A program made the position numbers and the translations under genes. Source: a bacterium (GTDB taxonomy: Bacteria > AUK180). Taken from it: a stretch of DNA of 26,793 nucleotides. The notes beneath the pieces are model-generated. The model had not been told where the DNA came from. It did no database searches and saw only the letters and a list, made by a program, of their open reading frames with translations. Shown here in pieces: positions 1 through 7,823 of the stretch; within the stretch, counting starts at the first letter, position 1; every line of letters starts with the position of its first letter. The DNA lies in NCBI GenBank assembly GCA_021162505.1, contig JAGGYO010000017.1, positions 1 through 26,793 on the forward strand. Reading direction: 5' to 3'.

Positions 1-1121
1 AAAAATCCTTTTCCATAGGGTCCGTAAATATACTTTGCTCTTTTCATATCCTTTAAATATCCCATTATAACTACATTATCTTTGATCTTATCTATTTTAA
101 ATGTTGATGTCTGCCCCATAAATCCGTGTACCAACTTTTGATGATCTTGACACAACATTGTTGGTATAGGATCTTGTTTTGCGGAAAAATCGAAAAGGAA
201 AAAATCCTCTCTTCCGGAAATGGCGGGAACACCATAATTAGAAACATCTATATCTGAAAATTCATATATATTAGGATCGGTAATAATATGAAAATCTTTA
301 AAAGCAAAGGTAATATTAAAATTTAATTTCTTTTCATAATTGGGATCACATGAAGTACCATCAAATTCCACAGGTACAATGTCGGTCTTAACAGCAGATA
401 GCGCAATATCCAATGAATCCGTAGCAGAACACATTGCAAAAAGAAATCCCCCCTTGCTTGTATAATCGGCTATATCAAATGCAACTTTTTTTAATAATAC
501 CGCAGGACTTGAAAAACCATGTTCCTTTGCTTTATTCTCTAAAAATTTCTTATGTTCAATATACCAAGCTGCCGTCCTATATGTTGAATAAAATTTACCA
601 AATTGACCGGTAAAATCCTCGTGATGGAGGTGAAGCCAGTCATATTGAGAAAGTTTTCCACCCAGAATATCATCAATATAAATCTTATCATAGGGGATCT
701 CTGCATAATTCAGGACAAGCACCACAGCATCATCCCAGGGATCTGTTTCAAAATTGTTTTCCCTTGCAATAGCAAGAGGTGTAAAAACCGCAATTTTCGG
801 AGATTTCTCAAGAAACACTATTTCCATATTATTGTCTTTTACAGTATTTTCAATATAGGTAACCTCAGCATTGGAAATATTGGAATAAGTGATATTTCTT
901 TTTTCACAATAGGCAGTGACAAAACCGGAATTTGGTAGAATAAAACTACCGCCTCTGTAATTCAAAACCCATTTTATTTTTTGTTTTTCCACTTTTAAAA
1001 AATTATATATCAAACCGTATGCTTTTAAATGATCATTCTGCTTATTGTCCATGGGAATAAATATTTCGCTATATGTAAATATTTTAAATAATACTATTAT
1101 CAAAAAAAACAATCTTTTCAT
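1..1121 (-). CDS. Asparagine synthetase B-like secreted protein, 3' end cut by window edge
   Basis: The reading frame is open from an ATG at 1121 to the left edge (373 codons), so the C-terminus is missing. The start is supported by GGAG seven bases upstream and by a signal-like N-terminus (MKRLFFLIIVLFKIFTYS). From memory it matches a Bacteroidetes family annotated 'asparagine synthetase B': IPMD (22-25), HLKAYG (31-36), LNYRGGSF (53-60), NYAEIP (138-143), a strongly conserved DWLHLHHEDFTGQ block (161-173), FAMCSATDS (228-236), and DPIPTMLCQ plus GFMGQT further on. I see none of the N-terminal Ntn-glutaminase or ATP-pyrophosphatase motifs of true AsnB, so that name is probably inherited misannotation. 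The compact alpha/beta look and the Cys in MCSATDS suggest a glutamine-amidotransferase-like fold, which is inference. About 50 residues are probably missing. It overlaps the S66 peptidase gene upstream by 38 bp, implying co-translation. The true substrate is unknown. Confidence 0.8.
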   Translation of the reverse strand, partial: MKRLFFLIIVLFKIFTYSEIFIPMDNKQNDHLKAYGLIYNFLKVEKQKIKWVLNYRGGSFILPNSGFVTAYCEKRNITYSNISNAEVTYIENTVKDNNMEIVFLEKSPKIAVFTPLAIARENNFETDPWDDAVVLVLNYAEIPYDKIYIDDILGGKLSQYDWLHLHHEDFTGQFGKFYSTYRTAAWYIEHKKFLENKAKEHGFSSPAVLLKKVAFDIADYTSKGGFLFAMCSATDSLDIALSAVKTDIVPVEFDGTSCDPNYEKKLNFNITFAFKDFHIITDPNIYEFSDIDVSNYGVPAISGREDFFLFDFSAKQDPIPTMLCQDHQKLVHGFMGQTSTFKIDKIKDNVVIMGYLKDMKRAKYIYGPYGKGF

Positions 1122-1914
1122 CTTTGATCTCCACTTTTTCATTATAAATAATAGGAATAAATTTTTTGCTATGTCCGAATTTGACAGAAAACGATACTCT
1201 TTTCCCTAAAACATCTTCTATGCTTTCTATTAGGGGAAGTTTATTCTTTTCTTTGATATTCGTGAGATTAATAAATATACCCTTAATATTATTTAAAAAG
1301 CCGCCGTTTTTCAATTGCATAATGTCTCGATCAACAGCATATGCTTTCTCATCAACATCTTCCAAAAAAAGTATATCATTCTTATTAAATTCGGGTTCAT
1401 AGGGTGTACCCAATAAATTGATCAATAATTTCAAACAAAACACCTTTGCCACGCCCGTAATATTCTTTTTAAATCCTTTGACATTATAAATCCTTTTATG
1501 CGGTTCATTCAATATATCGAGTACGGTCTTTGTCCCTGATCTTTGATAAAAGAGGGTCTTAATCATGGGACCGTATATGAATTTATGCCCGAATTGAGCT
1601 GCGCTATGACCGATAAGTGTAAAGTCGCTAAAACCAATGAAGATCTTTTTCTTTTTAGTATTGAAATTGATCCGGTTTAATATCCTACTGGCTCCATATC
1701 CGCCTCGTAATGCCCAAATAATCTCGGCATTAGATAAAATCGCCTCATTGAGTTCATCTATCCTTCTTTTATCATTTCCTGCGAATCCATACCATTTAGA
1801 AAAAATGTCTTTTCTATAATGAACCTCAAAGTACTTTCTTAAAAATTCTAACTCTTCTTTAACTGAATTCATTGATGTGTAGTATGAGGGAGCTATTATA
1901 AAAACTTTTTTCAC
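1084..1914 (-). CDS. S66-family (LD-carboxypeptidase-like) serine peptidase
   Basis: Members of peptidase family S66 (LdcA, MccF) cleave L,D or amide bonds, for LdcA the terminal D-Ala of recycled muropeptides in the cytosol. Visible landmarks are RGGYG (70-74), the nucleophile motif GFSD with Ser96, LFLEDVDE with the catalytic Glu185, and FGHS with His248. All three catalytic residues are therefore present in the usual order. The protein has 276 residues, slightly short for the family (about 300). The segment that normally reads GGNLS just before the GTPY motif is replaced by FCLKLL here (about 159-164), a possible change in the substrate pocket. The start is GTG at 1914, overlapping the recombinase stop by 4 bp (GTGA), and the end overlaps the next gene by 38 bp. 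There is no signal peptide, consistent with a cytosolic recycling role. It could instead be a MccF-like immunity peptidase; the envelope-related context favours muropeptide processing. Confidence 0.82.
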   Translation of the reverse strand: MKKVFIIAPSYYTSMNSVKEELEFLRKYFEVHYRKDIFSKWYGFAGNDKRRIDELNEAILSNAEIIWALRGGYGASRILNRINFNTKKKKIFIGFSDFTLIGHSAAQFGHKFIYGPMIKTLFYQRSGTKTVLDILNEPHKRIYNVKGFKKNITGVAKVFCLKLLINLLGTPYEPEFNKNDILFLEDVDEKAYAVDRDIMQLKNGGFLNNIKGIFINLTNIKEKNKLPLIESIEDVLGKRVSFSVKFGHSKKFIPIIYNEKVEIKDEKIVFFDNSII

Positions 1915-2813
1915 TTTTTATCCTTTTCCAACGGATGACTTTTTTTATATACCTCTTTCAGACGAGCAGTTGAGAGATGTGTATATATTTGGGTTGTGGA
2001 TAATGAGACATGCCCCAATAGTTCTTGCACTATCTTGAGATCAGCACCGCCATTCAATAGATGAGTGGCAAATGAATGTCTTAAAGAATGAGGAGATCTT
2101 CCCTCTTTTAACGCTAATTTTTTTAAATATTCATCCACAATGAGGCGAATTCCTCTAACGCTTATCTTTGCACCTTTCAAATTATAAAAAATAAAATCAT
2201 TTTCTCTACAAGGTAAGTTCTTCTCCTTTTTATATTCGTAATATACCCGTAGTGCTTCCTTTGCATAAGATCCCAAGGGAATGATCCTTTCCTTTGAACC
2301 TTTACCGAAAACACGAACAAGATCAGATAAAAAATCCACATTCTTATGTCTTAAATTCGTCAATTCCGAGATCCTCATTCCCGTACCATAAAATAGTTCA
2401 AATATTGCTTTATTTCGTGCGCTTTTAATATCTTTTACTTCAATACCCTCTATAATATTTGTGATCTCTTCAACATTGAAAAACTGCGGCAAATGCTTTG
2501 GTCTTTTCGGTGAAATAATGGCATTTACCGGATTATAATCAATTATTCCCTGAATAATAAGATGCTTGTAAAAACTCCTGAAGGTTGATAGTTTTCTTAA
2601 TATGGTTGTCTTGGTCATCTGTTTTCCATAAAGATAAGCAATATATGATCTCAAATGGTACTGATCCACCTTTAATAGATCACTGAGTTCATATTTTTCA
2701 CTAATGAAAGATTTTAAAAGCATAAGATCTTTAATATACGCTTTAACGGTATTATTAGAATAATTTCTTTCGGAACTTAGATATCTCTTAAACTCGTTTT
2801 CCGGATTTTTCAT
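1911..2813 (-). CDS. xer: Tyrosine recombinase of the XerC/XerD family
   Basis: At 300 residues this has the standard length of XerC/XerD, which resolve chromosome dimers at dif. The N-terminal SAM-like DNA-binding domain (about 5-90) carries the typical RNYSNNTVKAY segment. The catalytic domain shows every active residue: Arg147 (TGMRISEL), Lys171 (FGKGSKER), His242 and Arg245 (PHSLRHSFATH), His268 (LLGH) and nucleophile Tyr277 (STTQIYTHL). The family match is close to housekeeping Xer proteins, and no excisionase, attachment site or cargo boundary is visible, so a phage-type integrase is unlikely. Whether it is XerC, XerD or a sole Xer cannot be decided from this window. The ATG at 2813 lies 26 bp inside the end of the kinase-receiver gene, and the stop overlaps the S66 start by 4 bp. 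A recombinase translationally tied to a signalling/glycan operon is unusual context, although xer genes do occur in housekeeping operons. Confidence 0.93.
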   Translation of the reverse strand: MKNPENEFKRYLSSERNYSNNTVKAYIKDLMLLKSFISEKYELSDLLKVDQYHLRSYIAYLYGKQMTKTTILRKLSTFRSFYKHLIIQGIIDYNPVNAIISPKRPKHLPQFFNVEEITNIIEGIEVKDIKSARNKAIFELFYGTGMRISELTNLRHKNVDFLSDLVRVFGKGSKERIIPLGSYAKEALRVYYEYKKEKNLPCRENDFIFYNLKGAKISVRGIRLIVDEYLKKLALKEGRSPHSLRHSFATHLLNGGADLKIVQELLGHVSLSTTQIYTHLSTARLKEVYKKSHPLEKDKK

Positions 2814-4749
2814 TCATAACCTTTTTTACCCATTTTGCAAATACTTTAGTGGTAAAAGGTTTCTCCAAATAAGCAGCGATTCCCTTATTTTTTGACATGG
2901 TCTTAAATTGCAATGATTTATACACACCTGAGATCATAATAATAGGGAGAGAATCGGATAGATAATTTCCATCTCTTAATTTTTCAACAAGTTTAAAGCC
3001 ATTCATTCCGGGAAGAAGAACATCCAGAACAAATAATTTATAATCGTGCATCTCAAATAGTTTCTCTACATTCATACCATTTTTTGCAATATTAACGGAA
3101 AATCCCATATCTTCTAAAAGTATCTTTAAAAGTATTCTTATGTTCTTATCGTCATCTATTACCAAGGCCTTCATATTCTTGCCTATCTTTGGAATATTAT
3201 TTGCTTTCTTTTCTAAAACTTCCTTTGAGTTCTTTATACCTTTTGTTATCTTTTTTTTCTTTCCTACTACTGAGAAGAACAGATCCTCCACCAAACTCTT
3301 TACCTCTTCCTTAAAGAAGTAGAACTGAGGTTCAAGTTCGGCGATTTTCAAGTAGTTATTAATAACATTTGAAAATTTCTTTGAATGGGTAAAATAATCA
3401 GCCTCCAATATAAGAAAGTCGATACTGTCATTGAATTTATCCTTTATCTTTTTTATCTTCTCCCCCGCTTTTTTCCATTTGCCGAAAATTATCAGGTTCT
3501 GCAAATATAAGAGCTCCAAATGCTCGTCATCAGGTGCGATCTTTTTTAATATATTGAATTGATGCTGAAAATTGAGCTTGTCTTTTTTCCTTAGATAGAT
3601 CTGAGCAAAACGAAATCGGAGAAGAAAATTGGAATCATCAATTGCCAAACCCCGAGTAAAGTATTCCATTGCCTTGTCATAGTTATTGTGTATTGCATAA
3701 ATATTGCCGACTTTTTCTAAATATTCAACATTGTTGGGGTCTTCACGCAGTAGTTCCATAAAGGATGTAATGGTCTTGGTCACATGGGTCTCATTATTCT
3801 TAATGGAATTATCAATACTTGAATCCAAAAGATTGCTGCTAATATTCTGGGTATATTTTTCAAGCAGCAAATTCCCTAGCTTTTCTGCAATTGATATAAA
3901 ATTCGGAACGATATTCTCTATATCTTTTGAAATATCAAGGGCGGATTGATAGCGGAAATCAGGCTCCTTCTCAAGACATTTCATTACAATATTTGAAATT
4001 GGTGTGGGAATAGAAGGATTTAGTTGTTTTGGTGTTGCAGGATTATTTTTTCTGATGCTCTTTATTATTTCCAATGGGTCTTTACCGATAAAAGGTAATT
4101 TTCCCGTGAGCAATTGATAAAAAACAATACCCAATGAAAATATATCTGAGCGATAATCTATGTCCGAACCCTTGGTTTGTTCCGGAGACATATATGGATA
4201 TTTTCCTGCCAAACTATTCTTTTTCTCTTTTACATTTGTTTGAGCAAGTTTTGCGATACCGAAATCTGCAAGTTTTACCTCGCCTGAAAAAGTGACCATA
4301 ATGTTCTGAGGGGAAATATCTCTGTGTACAATACTCATACTTCTACCATAATCATCCTTCATATTATGTGCATAATAAAGAGATTGAGTGCTTTTTAACA
4401 TTATATATGCAGCCATTTTCCATGTAATATCACCTTCTTTCAACATTTTGCTAATTTCTTTCAAGTTCTTCCCATGGACATATTCCATGACGATATACAA
4501 TAAGTCCTTTTCTTCACCTAATTCGAATATTTGAACAATATTAGGATGGATCAACCTCGCAGTAAGTTCTGCTTCCTGAATGAACATTCTTTTCTTTTTT
4601 TCGTTATTTGCTATTTCTTTCTTCATTAATTTTATAGCAAAAACCTTTCTGAATCCTCTGGCACCTTTTTTTTCGGCCTGATAAACTTCTGCCATTCCGC
4701 CGGAGGCGATCTTACCGATTATTTTGTACTCTTGTATTTTGTCCAGCAT
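2788..4749 (-). CDS. Ser/Thr protein kinase - TPR region - receiver domain fusion
   Basis: Three modules occur in order. Residues about 8-285 are a Hanks-type kinase: glycine loop IASGGMAEVY (14-23), catalytic Lys40 (FAIK), HRD at 142-144 in HRDISPQN, DFG at 162-164, SPE at 188-190. The usual Lys of HRDLKPEN is Ser here, as in many myxobacterial-type kinases. Residues about 335-480 look like TPR or helical repeats (YLEKVGNIYAIHNNYDKAMEYF). Residues about 526-645 are a CheY-like receiver with acidic cluster DDD 532-534, phosphoacceptor Asp576 (FVLDVLLPG), Ser607 and Lys630. No transmembrane segment is seen, so it is probably cytosolic. The receiver suggests phosphorelay input from a histidine kinase, but none is encoded nearby. 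The ATG at 4749 lies 38 bp inside the upstream gene and the stop overlaps the recombinase by 26 bp. A PP2C phosphatase and second kinase sit earlier in the same run. Domain calls are firm; the physiological substrate is unknown. Confidence 0.9.
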   Translation of the reverse strand: MLDKIQEYKIIGKIASGGMAEVYQAEKKGARGFRKVFAIKLMKKEIANNEKKKRMFIQEAELTARLIHPNIVQIFELGEEKDLLYIVMEYVHGKNLKEISKMLKEGDITWKMAAYIMLKSTQSLYYAHNMKDDYGRSMSIVHRDISPQNIMVTFSGEVKLADFGIAKLAQTNVKEKKNSLAGKYPYMSPEQTKGSDIDYRSDIFSLGIVFYQLLTGKLPFIGKDPLEIIKSIRKNNPATPKQLNPSIPTPISNIVMKCLEKEPDFRYQSALDISKDIENIVPNFISIAEKLGNLLLEKYTQNISSNLLDSSIDNSIKNNETHVTKTITSFMELLREDPNNVEYLEKVGNIYAIHNNYDKAMEYFTRGLAIDDSNFLLRFRFAQIYLRKKDKLNFQHQFNILKKIAPDDEHLELLYLQNLIIFGKWKKAGEKIKKIKDKFNDSIDFLILEADYFTHSKKFSNVINNYLKIAELEPQFYFFKEEVKSLVEDLFFSVVGKKKKITKGIKNSKEVLEKKANNIPKIGKNMKALVIDDDKNIRILLKILLEDMGFSVNIAKNGMNVEKLFEMHDYKLFVLDVLLPGMNGFKLVEKLRDGNYLSDSLPIIMISGVYKSLQFKTMSKNKGIAAYLEKPFTTKVFAKWVKKVMNEKSGKRV

Positions 4750-5578
4750 ATATTAATCCTAAAAACTCCAATATTATCATTATAATACTTATTTCAAGAT
4801 TTGTCAAATTATATTTTTGAAAAAGAGTGACAAATATCACAATATTTGCTATTAAAAATGCTTCTATTAATAGGTTAGTATTGATATTCCCGAATCTCCT
4901 CTGTAATCTATGATGAATATGGTCTCTATCTCCTTTGAATGGATTCTTTTTCTTCAACATCCTTCTTAAAAACGCATAAGATGTATCAATTAAAGGATAA
5001 TACGAAAAGATGATCAAATAGAAGACAATGGGTAGCGTCCCACTATTGTTATTTGAAATTAAATAAAAGGTATAAAACCCAAGGAAAAGTGAACCCGAAT
5101 CACCCATATAATATTTGCCTTTTGGGAAATTCAAATAGATGATTATTAACAATGTAGACAGGAAAAATATAATATTCAGATCATGAAAAATAATAAAGAT
5201 GCCTAAGAATGAAATGAAAGAAAAGATCGATAATAAACCGTTTATACCATCAGTCAAATTATATCCGTTTACTACAAATAATAAAAGGAACAGGGGAATA
5301 ATAAGGTAAAATTTGAATAAAATAGCGAAAAGTACAGTGAGAAAGATCTCACCAATCAGTTTGACCAATGGTCTAAGTTTCAATAGATCATCTATAAAAC
5401 CCAAAAGAATAAATGCAATAGATATAATGAGAAGCGGAAAATTAAGCTCATATATCTGTGAAAATATTATAGGGAAAAGCAAAAGCAGTCCTAATATTTG
5501 GGGTTTTTCCTTAGCGGGAAATATATGTGCATATTTTATTAAAAAAAATGCCACTATGAGTGATATTACAAAATTCAA
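4712..5578 (-). CDS. WecA/MraY-family undecaprenyl-phosphate sugar-1-phosphate transferase
   Basis: This polytopic membrane enzyme belongs to the family that moves a sugar-1-phosphate from a UDP-sugar (usually GlcNAc) to undecaprenyl phosphate. Motifs are FIDD (61-64), NGYNLTDG (104-111), YYMGDSGS (156-163) and DHIHHRL (219-225). The HIHH motif points to WecA/TagO rather than MraY. At 288 residues it is shorter than usual (about 330-360). The N-terminal cytoplasmic loop, normally ending in a GG after H..P.P, is degenerate here (PAKEKPQILG), so substrate or activity may differ. The start is uncertain: the TTG at 5578 has no ribosome site close by, whereas AGGAG lies 24 bases upstream and would better place translation at a non-standard ATA or ATC codon a few codons earlier, just after an in-frame TAG. 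The gap to the upstream decarboxylase gene is 11 bp, and the 3' end overlaps the kinase by 38 bp. It is the second initiating transferase in this operon, beside the WbaP-type enzyme at 7824-9227. Confidence 0.85.
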   Translation of the reverse strand: MNFVISLIVAFFLIKYAHIFPAKEKPQILGLLLLFPIIFSQIYELNFPLLIISIAFILLGFIDDLLKLRPLVKLIGEIFLTVLFAILFKFYLIIPLFLLLFVVNGYNLTDGINGLLSIFSFISFLGIFIIFHDLNIIFFLSTLLIIIYLNFPKGKYYMGDSGSLFLGFYTFYLISNNNSGTLPIVFYLIIFSYYPLIDTSYAFLRRMLKKKNPFKGDRDHIHHRLQRRFGNINTNLLIEAFLIANIVIFVTLFQKYNLTNLEISIIMIILEFLGLIYAGQNTRVQNNR

Positions 5579-5589
5579 TTCAAAAAAGA

Positions 5590-6525
5590 TTATAGGTAAT
5601 TTCTCCTAAAAAATTCAATGGTAAGTTTTAAACCCTCTTCTACGAAAATATGGGGTTCCCACTTTAAAATATTTTTTGCCTTTGTGATATCGGGCTGTCT
5701 TACCTTGGGATCATCTTCGGGCAATTTTTGATAGCTGATATCACTTTTACTCTCTGTTAATTTTATAATCAATTGGGCAAATTCAAGTATTGTCATTTCA
5801 TGAGGATTGCCTAAATTTATCGGACCGCTATCATTTGAATTCATTAAACGGAATAGTCCTTCTACAAGATCGGAAACATAACAAAATGATCTTGTCTGAG
5901 AACCATTACCAAAGACACTGAGCGATTTATTGGTCAGGGATTGCATAATAAAAGCGGGGACCACTCGTCCGTCATAGGGTCTCATCCTTGGTCCATATGT
6001 ATTGAAGATACGGGCAATATGTGTTTCAAGTTTATGATATTTTCTATATGCCTCCGTAATTGCTTCTGCATAACGCTTTGCCTCATCATATACACCTCGA
6101 GGACCAATGGGATTAACATTGCCCCAGTAATCTTCTTTTTGCGGATGTACCAATGGATCACCATATACTTCTGAAGTGGAAGATATGAGAAATGCTGCTT
6201 TGTGTTTTTTTGCAATACCGAGAGCGATATGCGTTCCCATTGCTCCAACTTTCAAGGTTTGAATGGGATATTCCAGATAATCTATGGGAGATGCAGGGGA
6301 AGCTAAATGGTAGATCTGTTCAATTGTCTCATTAAAATAAATGGGCTTTGAAATATCATGTTGAATAAATTTAAAATTTTTATTAGCAAATAGGTGTTTA
6401 ATATTCTTTATATTTCCCGTTATTAAATTATCGATCCCTATAATACTATTCCCTTCATCTAATAATCTTTCAGTTAAATGTGAAGCTATGAAACCCGCTG
6501 CACCGGTTACAACAATGGTTTTCAT
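5590..6525 (-). CDS. UDP-glucuronate decarboxylase (UDP-xylose synthase), extended SDR
   Basis: This enzyme makes UDP-xylose from UDP-glucuronate with bound NAD. The N-terminal Rossmann motif is TGAAGFIASH (7-16). The dinucleotide-site segment YHLASPASP (72-80) and SSTSEVYGDP (115-124) are hallmarks of UXS rather than of UDP-glucose epimerases. The catalytic pair is Tyr146/Lys150 (YDEAKRYAEA), followed by RIFNTYGPRM and the RSFCYV segment. The 311 residues are standard for the single-domain bacterial enzyme; there is no ArnA-type transformylase domain. It starts at an ATG overlapping the UDP-glucose dehydrogenase stop by 4 bp (ATGA), so substrate producer and consumer are coupled: UDP-Glc to UDP-GlcA to UDP-Xyl. 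The context suggests a xylose- or glucuronate-containing surface glycan. Function is well supported by motif; the glycan is inferred. Confidence 0.93.
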   Translation of the reverse strand: MKTIVVTGAAGFIASHLTERLLDEGNSIIGIDNLITGNIKNIKHLFANKNFKFIQHDISKPIYFNETIEQIYHLASPASPIDYLEYPIQTLKVGAMGTHIALGIAKKHKAAFLISSTSEVYGDPLVHPQKEDYWGNVNPIGPRGVYDEAKRYAEAITEAYRKYHKLETHIARIFNTYGPRMRPYDGRVVPAFIMQSLTNKSLSVFGNGSQTRSFCYVSDLVEGLFRLMNSNDSGPINLGNPHEMTILEFAQLIIKLTESKSDISYQKLPEDDPKVRQPDITKAKNILKWEPHIFVEEGLKLTIEFFRRNYL

Positions 6526-7814
6526 ATTCCCATTCCGATATATTTTATACCAAATCCCTCTACTTTCTCCTTTGAATATATATTACGACCATCTATGATG
6601 ACTTTTCCTTTTAATTCTTTGCCAATTACATTGAAATCCGCCTCAATAAATTCTTTCCAATCCGTTAATATTAATAGCGCATCACAATTATTCAATACAT
6701 CGTATCGGTTGGATCCGTATTTCACATTGGAGGGTAATAATTTCTTAGCATTATCCACAGCAATCGGATCATAAGCGATCACTTCCGCACCCTTGCTTAA
6801 TAAATATGGAATTACATCAAGAGAAGGTGATTCTCTCATATCATCTGTATTATCCTTGAAAGCCAATCCCCATACGGCGAATTTTTTGCCTTCCAATGTT
6901 TTGCAATGCCCTATAACCTTTTCCAAGAAGATATTTCTTTGTTTTTTATTTACCTCAACCACTTTGTTCAATATTTGGAAATCATACCCCGCCTTTTTTG
7001 CTATGTCTATTAAAGCAAGAGTATCTTTGGGGAAACATGAACCACCATACCCAATACCTGCATTAAGAAATTTGCTTCCTATTCGCTTATCAAGGCCCAT
7101 GCCTTTTGCAACTTCTTTCACATTAGCACCAACCCTATCACAAATATTTGAGATCTCGTTTATAAAGGATATTTTAGTGGCTAAGAACGCATTTGATGCA
7201 TATTTTATCATTTCAGCAGATAAAATATCGGTCTTGATTATATTTGTGGTAATAGGTCTATAAAGATCCGCTATGATTTCCAAAGCTTCTTTTTTATCCG
7301 AACCCACAACTACACGATCAGGATACATAAAATCATTAATGGCACTACCCTCTTTCAGGAACTCGGGATTTGAGACGACACTGAACATTTTTGGATCAAT
7401 ACTCTTTTCGACAAGTATTTTCTTTACATAGTTACCGGTCCCCACAGGAACAGTACTTTTATTAACGATTATGACCTCATGATCCAGATATTTGGAAATA
7501 TCAGCAATGGCTGCTTCCAGATAGCTCAGATCAGCCTCGCCGGTTTCACCCTGAGGGGTTCCAACAGCAATATATACAATATTGCTATTTTCCACAGCAT
7601 ATTTTATATCGGTGGTAAACTCCAAATTGCCATCCCTTAGATTTTTTGCAAGTAATTCCGTCAATCCCTGCTCATATATCGGGGATACACCGTTTTTCAA
7701 TTTATTGATCTTTTTATCATCGATATCTACACCAATGACGCTATTGCCAAGATCAGCAAAACATGTAGCTGTCACCAAACCAACATAGCCGGTGCCAATA
7801 ACACTTATTTTCAT
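6522..7814 (-). CDS. ugd: UDP-glucose 6-dehydrogenase
   Basis: This cytosolic enzyme oxidises UDP-glucose twice with NAD to UDP-glucuronate. The N-terminal NAD-binding fold begins MKISVIGTGYVGLV (GxGxxG at 7-12). The middle domain has SNPEFLKEGSA (148-157) and EMIKYASNAFLATK (201-214). The catalytic thiol is Cys260 in GYGGSCFPKD, and the C-terminal UDP-binding part contains FAVWGLAFKDNTDDMRESP. The 430 residues match the bacterial family. The ATG at 7814 has AGGAG six bases upstream, and the gap to the preceding sugar transferase gene is 9 bp. It overlaps the next gene, UDP-xylose synthase, by 4 bp, making a tight two-step nucleotide-sugar branch. Nothing unusual is seen in the protein. In other bacteria this enzyme can be controlled by tyrosine phosphorylation; whether the kinases in this operon act on it is only a guess. 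Confidence 0.96.
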   Translation of the reverse strand: MKISVIGTGYVGLVTATCFADLGNSVIGVDIDDKKINKLKNGVSPIYEQGLTELLAKNLRDGNLEFTTDIKYAVENSNIVYIAVGTPQGETGEADLSYLEAAIADISKYLDHEVIIVNKSTVPVGTGNYVKKILVEKSIDPKMFSVVSNPEFLKEGSAINDFMYPDRVVVGSDKKEALEIIADLYRPITTNIIKTDILSAEMIKYASNAFLATKISFINEISNICDRVGANVKEVAKGMGLDKRIGSKFLNAGIGYGGSCFPKDTLALIDIAKKAGYDFQILNKVVEVNKKQRNIFLEKVIGHCKTLEGKKFAVWGLAFKDNTDDMRESPSLDVIPYLLSKGAEVIAYDPIAVDNAKKLLPSNVKYGSNRYDVLNNCDALLILTDWKEFIEADFNVIGKELKGKVIIDGRNIYSKEKVEGFGIKYIGMGI

Positions 7815-7823
7815 ATCATACTC

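Noticed and set aside
603..938. Plus-strand open frame of 111 codons
   Set aside because: It lies inside the minus-strand AsnB-like gene, has no family resemblance and no ribosome site; it is an antisense shadow.
1911..2813. Phage or island integrase marking a mobile element
   Set aside because: Length and motifs match housekeeping Xer, it is embedded in an operon, and no attachment sites or cargo are visible.
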